Assembly: GCA_029959085.1 (NCBI GenBank)
Contig: JARWIR010000001.1
Location: forward strand, 64,666,899 to 64,730,898
Length of the DNA: 64,000 nucleotides
DNA from: Nemophila menziesii
Lineage: Eukaryota; Streptophyta; Magnoliopsida; Boraginales; Hydrophyllaceae
Reading direction: 5' to 3'
Shown: positions 13,080 through 24,153 of the stretch, piece by piece
Layout of the letters: each line of letters starts with the position of its first letter
How positions within the stretch are numbered: the first letter of the stretch is position 1
Position numbers and translations under genes: made by a program
Notes under the pieces: generated by a model
Told to the model about the DNA's origin: nothing
Seen by the model: only the letters and a program-made list of their open reading frames with translations
The model's database searches: none

Positions 13080-13742
13080 TTTGTTCTAGGTATGATGAAA
13101 GTAACCTACATGTGCTCTTTAGAGACCGTTGTGACTATACTGAATGATAAGAGGGTCACCGAGGACACATGCTTGCCTGTGAACCATTGTCATTCTACCT
13201 TCTTATTCGTGGTATTTTTTACACAAAGGGCGATAAGGTGGGCTTCATAAAGGGCGGGAAGTATATCTACGATATTCTAAGGACCTTTTTATCATAAAAT
13301 AGGGGTTTTAAGATTGGAAGAAAAGTGCTCGAGCTGACACCTCATAATATGCTACTGATAATGGGTGTCGAGGGTGAAGGTGAGTAGTTACCAGAGATGA
13401 AGCCAGGTGACGGTGACAATTCAGCGTGGTTCGTGCAAAACTTTCCGGAAGTGCTGGTCAACTCGAGGATAAGGATATCAAAAACCGCATAGATAAGGTG
13501 TTATCCGTTAAATCATAAACCGATGAGACAATCAGGAATTTTGTTATTTTATTGGGTATTTTAGCATTAACAACCATATTTTACACAACTGGCTCGCGCA
13601 CCCCTAGATGGATGGTTACTTATTACGAGGACCTGGAGCACATGAGGGATTTTGATTGGGCAAGCCATATGATATATTTTGTGATGAAACTTATTCGTAG
13701 GGGGTTAACCAACAATATTTCTGGATGTGCTCTCGTTTTTTT
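13080..13742 (+). pseudogene. DUF1985-like region of the Ulp1-type gene
   Basis: After a TTCTAG acceptor the frame starts MKVTYMCSLETVVTILNDKR. Further on is an ELTPHNMLLIMGVEGEG block, equivalent to the L.IT..DV..ILG pattern of DUF1985. Then comes IRNFVILLGILALTTIFYTT, followed by MRDFDWASHMIYFVMKLIRR and NNISGCALVFL, the usual W-then-GC pattern of this family. At least two frame changes and stops (for example near 13490 and 13516) break it. Confidence 0.6.
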
Positions 13743-14043
13743 GGTGAGTAGTATATAAAATCTTGGGTGATTATTATTTGCGATGATTGTTAGTTTTTTT
13801 TGTATTATTAGATTAACAATTATTTTGTTTATTTTGTATCCATGGTTTTGCAAACACGTGACGATTTGAAATCCAGTTTACCGGGGCCGTTACCCAAGAA
13901 TACTGAAATGAAAGCTAAAGTTCTCTTCAAAATAATCCTTTTGGGATTTTATATCCAGGGTGAGAGGCACACATGTAATATTTTGCAACATAATGTGATA
14001 TTGGTATTTTACGAAAGTTCTGATATAATCATATTTTAAGGTC

Positions 14044-14637
14044 ATGAAAAAAAACCCTGATGTGTTAGAAGACTTTAACGAAAGTTGTTTATTCAGTGTA
14101 CATGTGAATGAGATGGAGCTTTTGTTAAGTCATTCGGAGAAGCTGTTTATGACTGAGCAATTGTATGGTTCTCAAAATGGCGCGATTGATACGGGGTTGT
14201 CCCAGAATGAGACGGTTGTCGGTAATGAAGCAGTAACAATGCAACCAAAAAACGAACGAGAGCCTGTGGTGCGTGATTCCAAACAAGAAATTCGAAAAAA
14301 TGCAGCAGACGCATCGAATAATTTGGAAAAAGTTTTTGGAAATGAAAAGTCCGGTACTCGTGTGGACAATGGGATTCGATTGGATGACTGGGACGATTTT
14401 GTGTTGGATGATGTACCGGTTGTTGTCCGAACAAAGGTAGCCGCAACAAGTGATATCCATAAAAAAAAGGTACCCATGTTTGTACACAGAGTTGGAACCG
14501 ATGTGCCAGTTGAAGCCAAGCTTCGGACAGCCATTGTAAACCTCGAGGATGTGAACCGGAGTGTCCACACAGAGGTCGGGCACATAAATATTAATAGGAA
14601 GATGGACGTGGAGCGTGTGAAGAAGGAGTGTGACTAG
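14044..14637 (+). CDS. 197-codon charged open stretch, central part of the Ulp1-type gene
   Basis: This is the longest open frame of the gene. It has no recognised domain. The composition is hydrophilic and acidic/basic mixed, with a DDWDDFVLDDVPVVVRTKV segment in the middle. Such variable linkers normally separate the DUF1985-like and peptidase parts in these genes. It ends at a TAG at 14635, after which related charged coding sequence continues in other frames (15033-15269, rich in D and E). It may be one large exon of a decayed gene; I do not assign a separate function. Confidence 0.45.
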   Translation: MKKNPDVLEDFNESCLFSVHVNEMELLLSHSEKLFMTEQLYGSQNGAIDTGLSQNETVVGNEAVTMQPKNEREPVVRDSKQEIRKNAADASNNLEKVFGNEKSGTRVDNGIRLDDWDDFVLDDVPVVVRTKVAATSDIHKKKVPMFVHRVGTDVPVEAKLRTAIVNLEDVNRSVHTEVGHININRKMDVERVKKECD

Positions 14638-15032
14638 ATGCATATTGAGTTAGATAACAGGATGGGTGGGTCGGTGTCGGTTGAATCAGTGTTTTACGTG
14701 ATGAGAATAGCCAGTTAAAAGCAGAATTGAATTCGATTATAAAATCAGGATAAGGTATGTCGAAAACATTAGTGGCTAAGGATAAAACAACCGAGTTCCT
14801 TAGGGAAAAGTTGAACAAGATTGAGCTTGAGTTGGATATAATTAGGTGGGATTACGATAAGGCAAATGATGAGTTGCTTGCAATCAAACATTCAACAACT
14901 TTAAACTAAGAATGTAGCTCTTTAAATAATGTTGATCGGAGTTCAAATGAAGTATTGGCAGAACAAGGTCGAGAATTTGGAATCAGGAAAGTTTTGGGAA
15001 ATGAGGAAGCAACATTAGAAGTAGGATGACAA

Positions 15033-15269
15033 TTGTTAGATCAGATAAATAATGAAATGGGACAGAAAAACACGGAACCAGTTGTAGATATGAATGAATA
15101 TGAAAACACCGGAAACGGGGCTGAGGATGTGGTAGTATATAAAGATGATGAAATCTACGATGGTGACCAGGCCGATGAGGTAGACGTGGCGGACGAGGAT
15201 AGTGAGGGTGTAGAAATAATCGAAGAGCGGAAGATGGAAAACTTAATGACCTGGGAAGCTAGAATCTAA
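15033..15269 (+). CDS. acidic open stretch of the Ulp1-type gene
   Basis: A 78-codon segment is dominated by D and E (for example DGDQADEVDVADEDSEG). It is low-complexity and has no enzymatic motif. Its position between the charged middle and the peptidase-like end fits a linker exon of the same gene. Confidence 0.4.
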   Translation: MLDQINNEMGQKNTEPVVDMNEYENTGNGAEDVVVYKDDEIYDGDQADEVDVADEDSEGVEIIEERKMENLMTWEARI

Positions 15270-15393
15270 AATAGGGGCATAGTGAAAAGGGGTCAGGAAG
15301 AAGAGGTCAAGAAAAGGAAGGCTAAATTAGTAACACCGAGCTCATTAAGTCGAGCAATTGAGAAGGTAGATCGGACAGACTGTAAGAAGTTAG

Positions 15394-16393
15394 ATGGAAG
15401 TGATTTTATCGTACTGGAGGTGGAAAAAATCTAAAACCGATGAACCAAAAAAGAAGATGGTTATAAGGGAGAGAGACAAGAAGTTGCTAGACTTGATTGC
15501 AAGCGATAGTCCAAGAAATGTAGAGGTTTGGTGCGGCGAGGAATATGGGGTGTGTGTCACGGATTGTTATGATATAGGAAACGAGAATCAGATCAGAGGA
15601 AAGGTGGTTTTTAAACTAAATTATATTTTGTACAATAATATAACTTGTTATATATTTGTTGCAGGTAATGGACTCTTTGTTGCGGTTGTTTGCATAGGAT
15701 GCAAGTAAAAAATGCGTAAAATCAAAGATGGAAGGTCCATTGCTCGCAGTCGTTGTTATGTTTGCTTCTGCAATGGTAATGGGTTTTTGGACATATTGAA
15801 TTATTTTATTTCAACTGTGTTATACTTTATTTGATAGTGTGTTTGATTTTTGTTAAAAGATGTACATAAACCGGGGTGTTATTGGATTGTTTGGATTATT
15901 ATGTGATAAACCAGTTCAAGAAAGCCCTCATAGAACTAAATAGCATGGTAATACCCATAGAGACGAAAACTACGGAACAGACACAATGGTCGATATTATT
16001 GTGGAACAATAATATTGGACAATTTACGCACTACAATGGGTGGGGAGAAAACACTGGACAAGCATAGGGCTAAGGCGAATGAAAGCACTGAGTTGATGTA
16101 CAAATGCTTGTTGGATAACGTGATGAAATCATTTTACGCGAAACAGGGAAGGGGCATCAGAGAATTGTCGGGAATCAAACATCAGAGGTGGAGCACGTAA
16201 ACAGCAGAGTAATGATACCGGGATGTACACGGTCCTCTATAGCAGGGATTTGATACGAGGCATAAGAGTTGGTAACAGTTACAGCCACGAGTCAATGATA
16301 GAACTGTGTATAAAGCTTATCGCTTGGATCACGAATGATGATCGTACGGTGCAGAGAGTTTTCAAGACCCGGAGGAAAATGCTTGATGGTTGA
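15394..16393 (+). pseudogene. C48 (Ulp1) peptidase-like domain with altered catalytic positions
   Basis: An exon ending near 15602 (RDKKLLDLIASDSPRNVEVW) is followed by an intron and then pieces of the peptidase fold. WSILLWNNNIGQFTHYNGW (15876-16067) aligns with the HW.LLV....G...HYDS pattern. The histidine before W is Gln, and the aspartate after HY is Asn. QQSNDTGMYTV, from 16202 in another frame, aligns with the QxNxxDCGxY pattern, and the cysteine position is Thr. The chain then runs open to TGA at 16391-16393. All three expected triad positions therefore differ, and a frameshift lies between the two halves. Confidence 0.6.
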
Positions 16394-16608
16394 TGGTAGG
16401 GGTTATATGTGGTGGTTGCATTATTCAGTTTTATTTTGCTATCGAATTCCTTAGGAAACAAATACATTGTCGTCACTTTGATTAGATCAATTCTGCATTG
16501 TTGAAACTGTTTATTTTGCCTCCAAATGTTTTGTGAAACAATTGTTGTTTATGAAACTTGGAATTGTTTGGTGTTTTGTCAATAGTTGAATGGATTAGTT
16601 TGTCTTTG

Positions 16609-16796
16609 ATGTTTGTGTTGAGATGGCAGTTTAATATATTGGCAGTGAAGCAATAGTTTAATCCATTTGGCAAAACAAGATCTATATTGAATAGGTGTGA
16701 TGTTTGTGTTATTTTTTGTTGAGATGGCAGTGTAATATATTGATAGTGAAGTAATAGTTTAATCCATTTGGCAAAAAAGGTTCTATATTGAATGGG
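16609..16796. repeat. two tandem copies of a ~100-bp unit
   Basis: The phrase GAGATGGCAGTxTAATATATTG recurs at 16620 and 16721. The following AATAGTTTAATCCATTTGGC and CTATATTGAAT phrases recur in the same order, giving a period of about 101 bp. The unit lies in the non-coding gap between the two convergent MULE genes. Confidence 0.75.
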
Positions 16797-16799
16797 GTT

Positions 16800-17313
16800 T
16801 CAACCCAAAATTGAAGATGTTTATTTTTTTTAATATATGGACCATGACTTTGTACAATTAAGGTTATAGTAACTAGCTCAATTTTTTTTAGGTATGGAAT
16901 GGGTTGTCTATACAAAATTAATGGTGATTGTTTGTAAGTAAAAGGTAGGAATATGTATATGTAGTAGCCGATGGAACTTTAGTTAAAAATTTGTGATGTG
17001 TGTAAAAACTAGTGTGGTGTGAATATGAAGTTTGTGAGAGTTTGTGTTTGCTATTATTATACGGTAGTGCCAATGCGTAACTTCAAATTAGGTTTTGGTT
17101 GTAAGTAAAGTTTGGGTTGAAAAGTAAATAATGGCCGTGTAATTTAAGAGATTGCATAACAATAAAACTATTTCATGAATGACCTGTTTGATGTGGTACA
17201 CATAAGTACCACTTATTAAACATGAAGCAAACTCACTATTATTAATTAAATAAATAAACGATGAAACAAGAATATTATTAAGGGATCAAAACCCTTGGGG
17301 TTGGGAGTGGAAA
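16800..17313. other. gap between convergent Ulp1-like and mudrA-like genes
   Basis: AT-rich, with no coding signal. It probably holds the 3' untranslated regions of both genes. No clear polyadenylation signal could be assigned. Confidence 0.35.
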
Positions 17314-17655
17314 TCAACGAGGCTTAGGACATGTGGCACGGTTATGGTAGCCATACGTGTGACAATTACTGCATATTCTATGTTGAGCGGCATCAACACG
17401 CTCTCTTTCAGACATGAACCTCTCTTTCTTGGGTATTCCGGACTAAGCTTTGTAGAGTGGTGGGTGGATGACCATTCAAGCTTCAACCTCGTGGCGGGTC
17501 TGAAAATTTGTCAATTCCGGTATGCTTTCGCATATGTCTCACAATAACTTGAACTATACCAATACATATCAATGTAAGGATAAGGTTGACACGGTGAAGC
17601 AATTTCGAGAGCACCAACTGCATGGACGCATGGGTATCCTTTCACTTGCCATTTA
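17314..17655 (-). pseudogene. MULE transposase 3' end: second half of SWIM finger and CCHC-type knuckle
   Basis: Read on the minus strand from 17655, the frame continues WQVKGYPCVHAVGALEI, which supplies the CxH half of the SWIM finger. It runs through a tyrosine-rich segment (DMYWYSSSYCETYAKAY). It later gives CSNCHTYGYHNRATC, a C-x2-C-x5-H-x4-C knuckle typical of MULE transposase tails, and a stop at 17314-17316. A stop after YRN and a frame change precede the knuckle. Confidence 0.8.
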
Positions 17656-19430
17656 TGGTGGGTCCTAGTGTGTTATGAAATAATGCGATAAAGATTAAGG
17701 ACTCACAAACCGCAAGTGTACGGTTGTCCAAATAATACTCCGATAAGTCTGATTCGTTCTCAGGGATTGGACTGGTATAACCCAAGTGTTCAACAGATAA
17801 ATAGTAATAATTGAAAATATAGAAAATAAAATATAAAGATATTAATTTGGTTTCGAGTTATTAAACTACTAGACGCAAAGAAACAAATTACTGGAAAAAA
17901 AAATACTAACAGACTAAGATGCAGATATGAGCTATACTTGAGTCTCGCTAGGGAATCACCTAAACTTACTTAATTAATGCTTTCTTTAAGGGCATAACTG
18001 ATATTTCAATATTAGTCAGGACTCTATAATCTCCTAGCCCCCGTCAGGGTGGACCTAGGAGCTATTCTTAGGTGTTACAAATCCCGTCAGGGAGATTATA
18101 ATCCACCTTCGAATGGTCAAGTATTCTACCCAATTGGTTATAAGGTTAACTAAGTCCGTCAGGATCAATAATTTCTACCTTACGTTTATTATCTAGTTCA
18201 GGTTTTAAACCCCCCGTCAAGGCGATCACTTCCCCACCAAAGTGAATAGCTTAATTACTATGACCTATCTCCGATTAGCTAATTCATTGATAGTGAAATT
18301 AATTTAAAATAATAAACAATATGAAATACCTAATTCAAATTAAACTAGAAACTAATCCCAAATTGAAATACATGAATTAAACAAATTAGGGTTCATCCCA
18401 TTAAGATTCTCAAGTAATTAAGGTTTAGCTCATATTGAAAGTAAAAACAATAAGAAAATTAATAATATACATGTCCTAATAACAGAAATAAAATAAAAAC
18501 CTAGATAGAGGAATTGGCTTGAACTGTTGTTGGAGGAAAAGGATTCTCCAGCTTCTGCTCTTGCTTCCGCCTCTTGACGCTCTCTCTAAGGATGATTTAA
18601 TTGAAGAATAATTGAGAGGTGCTTAATAATGAGGTCTAAGAGGTGTATTTATAGGTGTTAGGAAGCCCTAGGTCGAATTTACTTGGAGTGGAAGACAAGT
18701 CAAGAACTCTTTAATTCGTAACCCTAAATTCTAGGAAAGGTAAGATTATGCTACTAATTTGTTTTGGTCACATCTCTTTCAATACTTATCCGTTTAAGCG
18801 TTCCAATAGTCGAAACCGCTTGTTTCAGAAAGCTATTTCCATTGGTCTAGACCATTCTCCCAAATTCCCAGCCAATCTTAAGTTATGGACTCGTCTTTGA
18901 AACGTGGCTGGAATTTCAGATTCATAAGACAGCTTTATCTTTTCCTTCTTTGCATATATCCTTCCTTAATCTTCTTATTTCCATGTAAATCTCTTTCCTT
19001 TCCTTCTTAGACTTGACTTGGTCTCTACATAATTACCATATATTTTTTAAAGCTTCACATTAAATAAATAATTAAACCGCATATGCTTAAAAAATAATAA
19101 ATCAATAATTCAAGACTAGAAATAGGAAAGTGCACTTCTAAAAATAGAAACTCGAGTGAAAGTACTTCCTAACACAGTAAAATACTCTAAGACTTTAATT
19201 CTCACTTCTCCTCCTTGTGTTGGTCTTTCATGAAATTCAAGAACCTACTAACTTTGCACTAAAAATAATCAAATTAATGCACAAAAGCTCCAAAAATGCA
19301 AATAGCCTAATTCCAAGGGGAGAAAGTGTAATATGAACGAATAAGCATAAAAGTCTATCAAATAAGTCAAATATTCACCTAAAAGGATGTCTCCAAAGGG
19401 CTAATAATTAGAACAAATAGGGAGACATCA
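17656..19430 (-). repeat. LTR (3' LTR in element orientation) of the gypsy-type element
   Basis: A 1775-bp direct repeat of 21616-23384. It contains a CCGCAAGTGTACGG hairpin-like word at 17710-17723 and four CCGTCAGG-type words at about 18041, 18084, 18156 and 18214. Confidence 0.92.
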
Positions 19431-20859
19431 AGACCCCAAACTCAAACCTTTGTTGTCCCGACAAAGTAAAATAAAAACAAAGGCCTTTTAGGTGAATGCA
19501 GAAGGTAGAATCTAGTAAATATTCCCAAAGCACAACTTAAAACAAATCTCATATAGTCTACTCTAGGAATTAATATACACATACACTTATCATGCAAAAT
19601 CAAATACAAAATAATATCAATCCAAAATTAATTTCACAATGTTAGAAGGTTACGCTTATTATTTATCTCAAGATGGTGACTATAGGGTGTTCCTCGATCT
19701 TTACTTGCTATGAATGCTCCACTTAGCATATTCTGTATTAACTCACTATGTATCTAGGAATCACGAGGTCTTTACGGTTTTAGCGTAGGCTTAGGGACGG
19801 TATGGTATGTATATTTGGTAAATTTGAAGTGAGTTTTTGGCACTCTCCTCACCTACCATCAACAAACTGTCCAGGAGCTTGAGTTTACATTCAAATAACG
19901 TTCTCACTCAACCCATTTGACGCGCTTAATTAACGTCCCCAAATTAACCCAATAAGCACCAAGGATGATTCACCTAAAATTTTCCACTTTGCCGGTCCAA
20001 ATATATATTATTTTCATATGAATTTTCTTTTTCTTTTGTATAGCTATGACTCCCTTTTTGATGTTGAGATATCATGCTATTTTTTCATAAATTATGCCTA
20101 TTCATAACTTTAGCTCGTAGCTTCTTTTACATTCACTATTACCCCGGCAAAGGGTTACAATATAATAAACCTGTGAATCATCGAAATATAAAGCCAAGCA
20201 CAATTTATAAGCTCAGAAATCCCAACCCAATGATAAATTCCCATAATAGTGGACCCACCACCCCAAACTCAAGCTCAAGACAGGAAGTCTCAGGATCGTG
20301 ATTCAAGTGCGGGTCATATGGTCATGCCTAACAATCTAAAGGGATATTAGCTTATAATGTGGCGACAAAAGAAAGGCTTAAAGGCTAAAAATTTGGCTAC
20401 GAATGATATAATTAATTCAGGGATAGAAGGCCAAAAAGGATTCAAAGGGCTAACAAAGAACTGCCTCTATCATTTTCCTATTTACACAGCTTGCCTCTAG
20501 TTCATACCTAAGTGGGTTCTCTACTCATTCGGATCTCACGTTCTACAAACCACTCATTATCCTTAAGCACAAGTTTACTTCTTTTGCATTGTTCATTAAT
20601 TTTTCCTATCAATTATCTCATATTTGCATGCAATCAAAGTGCGTTTTACACTAACTCCTAAAATCAACTATTTTCTATCATAAATTCATAAAAAGCATGC
20701 TTGATAGGGGCATTTAAAATACTCTACAGCTCTACAGTCAAAACATTCCTCAAACTAAAATTAAAAAAACAGTAAAACACATAGAATTGGGATGAGCCAC
20801 TTGAGTTCCCCATTGTTCCAGAATTATCTAAAGAGGTTAAAGAGAAGGACCACCACCAT
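19431..20859. other. internal region of the gypsy-type element without coding signal
   Basis: No gag or pol frame was recognised on either strand. The content is consistent with the long non-coding internal region of a large retrotransposon derivative. Confidence 0.5.
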
Positions 20860-21106
20860 GAACCCGTGAAGGAGAAAGCTAAAAATGAGTTTGGGGTCTG
20901 AACCACGGTTGCTTGGAAGGCCTCCAAACAAGAGAATAGGCCACGAGGTTTCAAAAATGCGTGGACAGGACCATTTGTTGTTACTCGAGTAGTGACACCA
21001 ACATTAATAGAGATACAACCTTCGAGAGGTCAAAGGACGCGAATTGTAGACATACATAACCTCACCCACTTCTGGGGAGGTTACATACTCAAGGGATAAT
21101 GGAAGT
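20860..21106 (+). pseudogene. integrase C-terminal-like fragment, antisense to the host LTR element
   Basis: The plus strand encodes NAWTGPFVVTRVVTPTLIEI, then RTRIVDIHNLTHFWGGYILKG and a stop. This fits the GPF/GPY-type end of retroelement integrases. The downstream GACGTTAAATAAAAGTGCCC plus a GGGAGACACCCCAAG word resembles the region after pol in plant gypsy elements. The fragment is opposite in sense to the surrounding minus-strand element, so it is either a nested remnant or an inverted piece. Confidence 0.5.
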
Positions 21107-21332
21107 AACCCGTCAAACTATAAATGACGTTAAATAAAAGTGCCCTTGGGAGACACCCCAAGCTTTAATTGCTTTCTTAGTTTAGTTTTTTTTAAGTGTA
21201 TAATATTTAGTTATGCAATTATTGTTTTAGTTGATAGTGCATTATTGAGGAAGGTATTAGTGTTTTTGATGATCAGGTAGCATAGAAATCGAGTTCGGGA
21301 AGCAAAAACGAAATATTTTGGGAGTATTCTGA

Positions 21333-21582
21333 CCTGCCACCGGTATACCGGGCCCTACCAGCGGTATACCGCAGGTCAGAAAGCCCGAGGCCACGGGTAC
21401 TAGTCACGTGTTCTATGCCGAGAGGTAAATTTCGAAAGCAAGCAACTCTGGTATACCGGGCCATATCTCCGGTATACCGGACAGGACAAAAACCCGAGCC
21501 CACGGGTTCGCAACACGGGTTTTTTGAAGAAGCATGGACCTGGAACAACAGTAGCTCCGGTATACCGGGCCCTACGGGGTCA
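21333..21582. repeat. five dispersed copies of the palindromic word CGGTATACCG
   Basis: The palindrome CGGTATACCG, or a one-base variant, occurs near 21340, 21361, 21451, 21470 and 21558. It is usually followed by GGCC and embedded in unusually GC-rich DNA. It lies just inside the primer-binding site of the gypsy-type element. Confidence 0.8.
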
Positions 21583-21590
21583 CAGGCTGC

Positions 21591-21610
21591 AATCCCCGGC
21601 AGCGGCGCCA
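21591..21610 (-). other. primer-binding site, tRNA-Asp type
   Basis: The minus strand reads TGGCGCCGCTGCCGGGGATT, complementary to the CCA-tipped 3' end of plant tRNA-Asp with about two mismatches. It sits five bases inside the LTR, the normal place for priming of minus-strand DNA synthesis. Confidence 0.88.
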
Positions 21611-21615
21611 AAACT

Positions 21616-23384
21616 TGGTGGGTCCTGGTGTGTTATAAAATAATGTGATAAAGATTAAGGACTCACAAACTGCAAGTGTACGGTTGTCCAAGTAATACTC
21701 CGATAAGTCGGATTCGTTCTCAGGGATTGGACTAGTATAACCCAAGTGTTCAACAGATAAATAGTAATAATTGCAATATAGAAAATAAAATAGAAAAGAT
21801 ATTTATTTGGTTTCGAGTTATTAAACTACTAGACGCAAAGAAACAAATTACTGAAAATAAATACTAGACTAAGATGCAGATATGAGCTATACTTGAGTCT
21901 CTCTAGGGAATCACCTAAACTTACCTAATTAATGCTTTCTTTAAGGGCATAACTGATATTTCTATATTAGTCAGGACTCTATAATCTCCTAGCCCCCGTC
22001 AGGGTGGACCTAGGAGCTATTCTTAGGTGTTACAAACCCCGTCAGGGCGATTATAATCCATCTTCGAATGGTCAAGTATTCTACCCAATTGGCTATAAAG
22101 TTAACTAAGTCCGTCAGGATCGATAATTTCTACCTTACGTTTATTATCTAGTTCAGTAATTAAACCCTCCGGCAAGGCGATCACTTCCCCACCAAAGTGA
22201 ATAGCTTAATTACTATAACCTATCTCCGATTAGCTAATTCATTGATAGTGAAATTAATGTAAAATAAGAAACAATATGAAATACCTAATTCAATAAACTA
22301 GAAACTAATCCCAAATTGAAATACATGAATTAAACAAAGTAGGGTTCATCCCATTACGATTCTCAAGTAATTAAGGTTTAGCTCATATTGAAAGTAAAAA
22401 CAATAAGGAAATTAATAATATACATGTCCTAATAACAGAAATAAAATAAAAACCTAGATATATGAATTGGCTTGAATTGTTGTTGGAGGAAAAGGATTCT
22501 CCAGCTTCTGCTCTTGCTTCCGCCTCTTGACGCTCTCTCTAAGGATGATTTAATTGAAGAATAATTGAGAGGTGCTTAATAATGAGGTCTAGGAGTTGTA
22601 TTTATAGGTGTTAGGAAGCCCTAGGTCGAATTTACTTGGAGTGGAAGATAAGTCAAGAACTCTTTAATTCGTAACCCTAAATTCTAGGAAAGGTAAGATT
22701 TTGCTGCTGATTTGTTTTGATCATATCTCTTTCAATACGTATCCGTTTGACGCGTTCCAATAGTCGAAACTGCTTGTATCGGAAAGCTCTTTCCATTGGT
22801 CTAGACCATTCTCCCAAATTCCCAGCTAATCTTAAGTTATGGACTCGTCTTTGAAACGTAGCTGGAATTTCAGATTCATAAGACAACTTTATCTTTTCCT
22901 TCTTTGCATATATCCTTCCTTAATCTTCTTATTTTCATGTAAATCTCTTTCCTCTCCTTCTTAGACTTGACTTGGTCTCTAATTAATTACCATATATTTT
23001 TTAAAGCTTCACATTAAATAAATAATTAAACCGCATATGCTTTAAACATAATAAATCAATAATTCAAGACTAGAAATAATAAAGTTCACTTCTAAAAATA
23101 GAAACTCGACTAAAAGTACTTCCTAACACAGTAAAATACTCTAAGACTTTAATTATCACTTCTCCTCCTTGTGTTGGTCTTTCATGAAATTTAAGAACCT
23201 ACTAACTTTGCACTAAAAATAATCAAATTAATGCACAAAAGCTCTAAAAATGCAAATAGCCTAATTCCAAGGGGAGAAAGTGTAATATGATAAAATAAGC
23301 ATAAAAGTCTATCAAATAAGTCAAATATTCACCTAAAAGGATGTCTCCAAAGGGATAATAATTAGAACAAATAGGGAGTCATCA
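21616..23384 (-). repeat. LTR (5' LTR in element orientation) of the gypsy-type element
   Basis: A 1769-bp partner of 17656-19430, followed on the minus strand by the tRNA-Asp-type primer-binding site. It carries the same CCGTCAGG words (for example 21996 and 22039), showing that the array predates this insertion. Confidence 0.92.
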
Positions 23385-23697
23385 ATTTACCACACGAGCA
23401 AGTACGATTGACGATATCAACGGTCATGGTGGGGTCAAAAAGTACCTCAAAATTAGAGTGGCTAGAACGCAAAACAAACCAAGCACGGGCGTAGTTGAAT
23501 TTGATCTCGTATCTGGCAGTTTCCCTTGGCATAAGAATCGAGGTCCACTTCTCCGAATCAACTAGTCTTTTATACATATGTTTCATCAGGAGAACTCGAA
23601 TAGAGTTTATCAATTCAGTAAGGGGGAGTTCACGCGTCGCTTTTATTTGTTTATTAAACGACTCAGCGGCGTTGGATGTGGTATCGCCATAACGCAT
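23385..23697 (-). pseudogene. MULE transposase C-terminal core and first half of SWIM zinc finger
   Basis: The frame contains RYGDTTSNAAESFNKQIKAT, a hallmark of MULE transposases, and ends in VDIVNRTCSCGK. CSC supplies the first two ligands of the SWIM finger (CxCx(n)CxH). The coding sequence is cut at the last bases of the GGT-AAA-T segment by the gypsy-type element, whose target duplication is 23385-23389. Confidence 0.85.
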
Positions 23698-24153
23698 TCC
23701 ACGAAAGTGAGAGTTAGCAAATTTGTCTTCCAGAAGGTTCTATAAAAAAATTGCTACCTTTTGACCACCGGTAGTGATAAATAAGTCTTGAAATTGTTGA
23801 ACGAGTCAACGGTAGCAGCTAATCACATTTTGTCTTGTAAATACAACATAATCTCTCGTTGTGATTTAGATTTGCAGAATTTTGTCTTCAAATTATCCCA
23901 CAAGTGTCGTTGGAAAAATGCATGGTGCGCCCCTGGAAAGATGGTGCAAATTGCATTGTAAATACCACTGTAGCGATCGAATACAAACGTTACGTCCTAA
24001 GATGAAATGAGTGGACATAAAAACCGAAGGAAATGTGTACAGGTTTCGTGTCCTCGGAACGAACAATGGAAAAGGCTACTAGAAAAGACTTGTAATGAAT
24101 AATTCAGTATATATACTTTTAATACATGTAATGAATTATATATCTAAAAACTG

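Larger units (their letters stand above)
12200..16393 (+). pseudogene. DUF1985/Ulp1-type SUMO protease-like gene, probably carried by the MULE
   Basis: The plus strand encodes, in several exons, the order seen in plant Ulp1-like genes linked to Mutator elements. It has a DUF1985-like region (about 13080-13742), a long charged middle (13842-15708) and a C48 peptidase-like end (15876-16393). Plausible splice signals include a GTGAGT donor at 13743 and GGAAAG/GTGG with TTGCAG around 15603-15665. Stops and frame changes occur in the DUF1985 part and around 16200. In the peptidase region the position expected to hold the catalytic histidine reads TQW, and the position expected to hold the catalytic cysteine reads NDTG. 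Working Ulp1 enzymes cut SUMO or its precursors; this copy would not. It converges on the mudrA-like gene, with about 0.9 kb between the two 3' ends. Confidence 0.65.
17656..23384 (-). mobile_element. non-autonomous Ty3/gypsy-type LTR element inserted in the MULE transposase
   Basis: Two direct repeats, 17656-19430 (1775 bp) and 21616-23384 (1769 bp), bound the element. Both run TG...CA and differ by scattered substitutions. The 5-bp target duplication ATTTA is perfect (17651-17655 and 23385-23389). Beside the right repeat, 21591-21610 is a near copy of the 3' end of plant tRNA-Asp, so on the minus strand it is a primer-binding site; this sets the orientation. A purine-rich stretch (minus strand GTTTGAGTTTGGGGTCT) borders the left repeat. 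The internal region is only about 2.2 kb and lacks a full gag-pol, so the element must have depended on enzymes from another element. Confidence 0.92.

Noticed and set aside
14125..14643. Minus-strand frames of 100-172 codons opposite the Ulp1-type gene
   Set aside because: They are shadows of the 197-codon plus-strand frame; their composition lacks any domain and the plus strand fits the gene family order.
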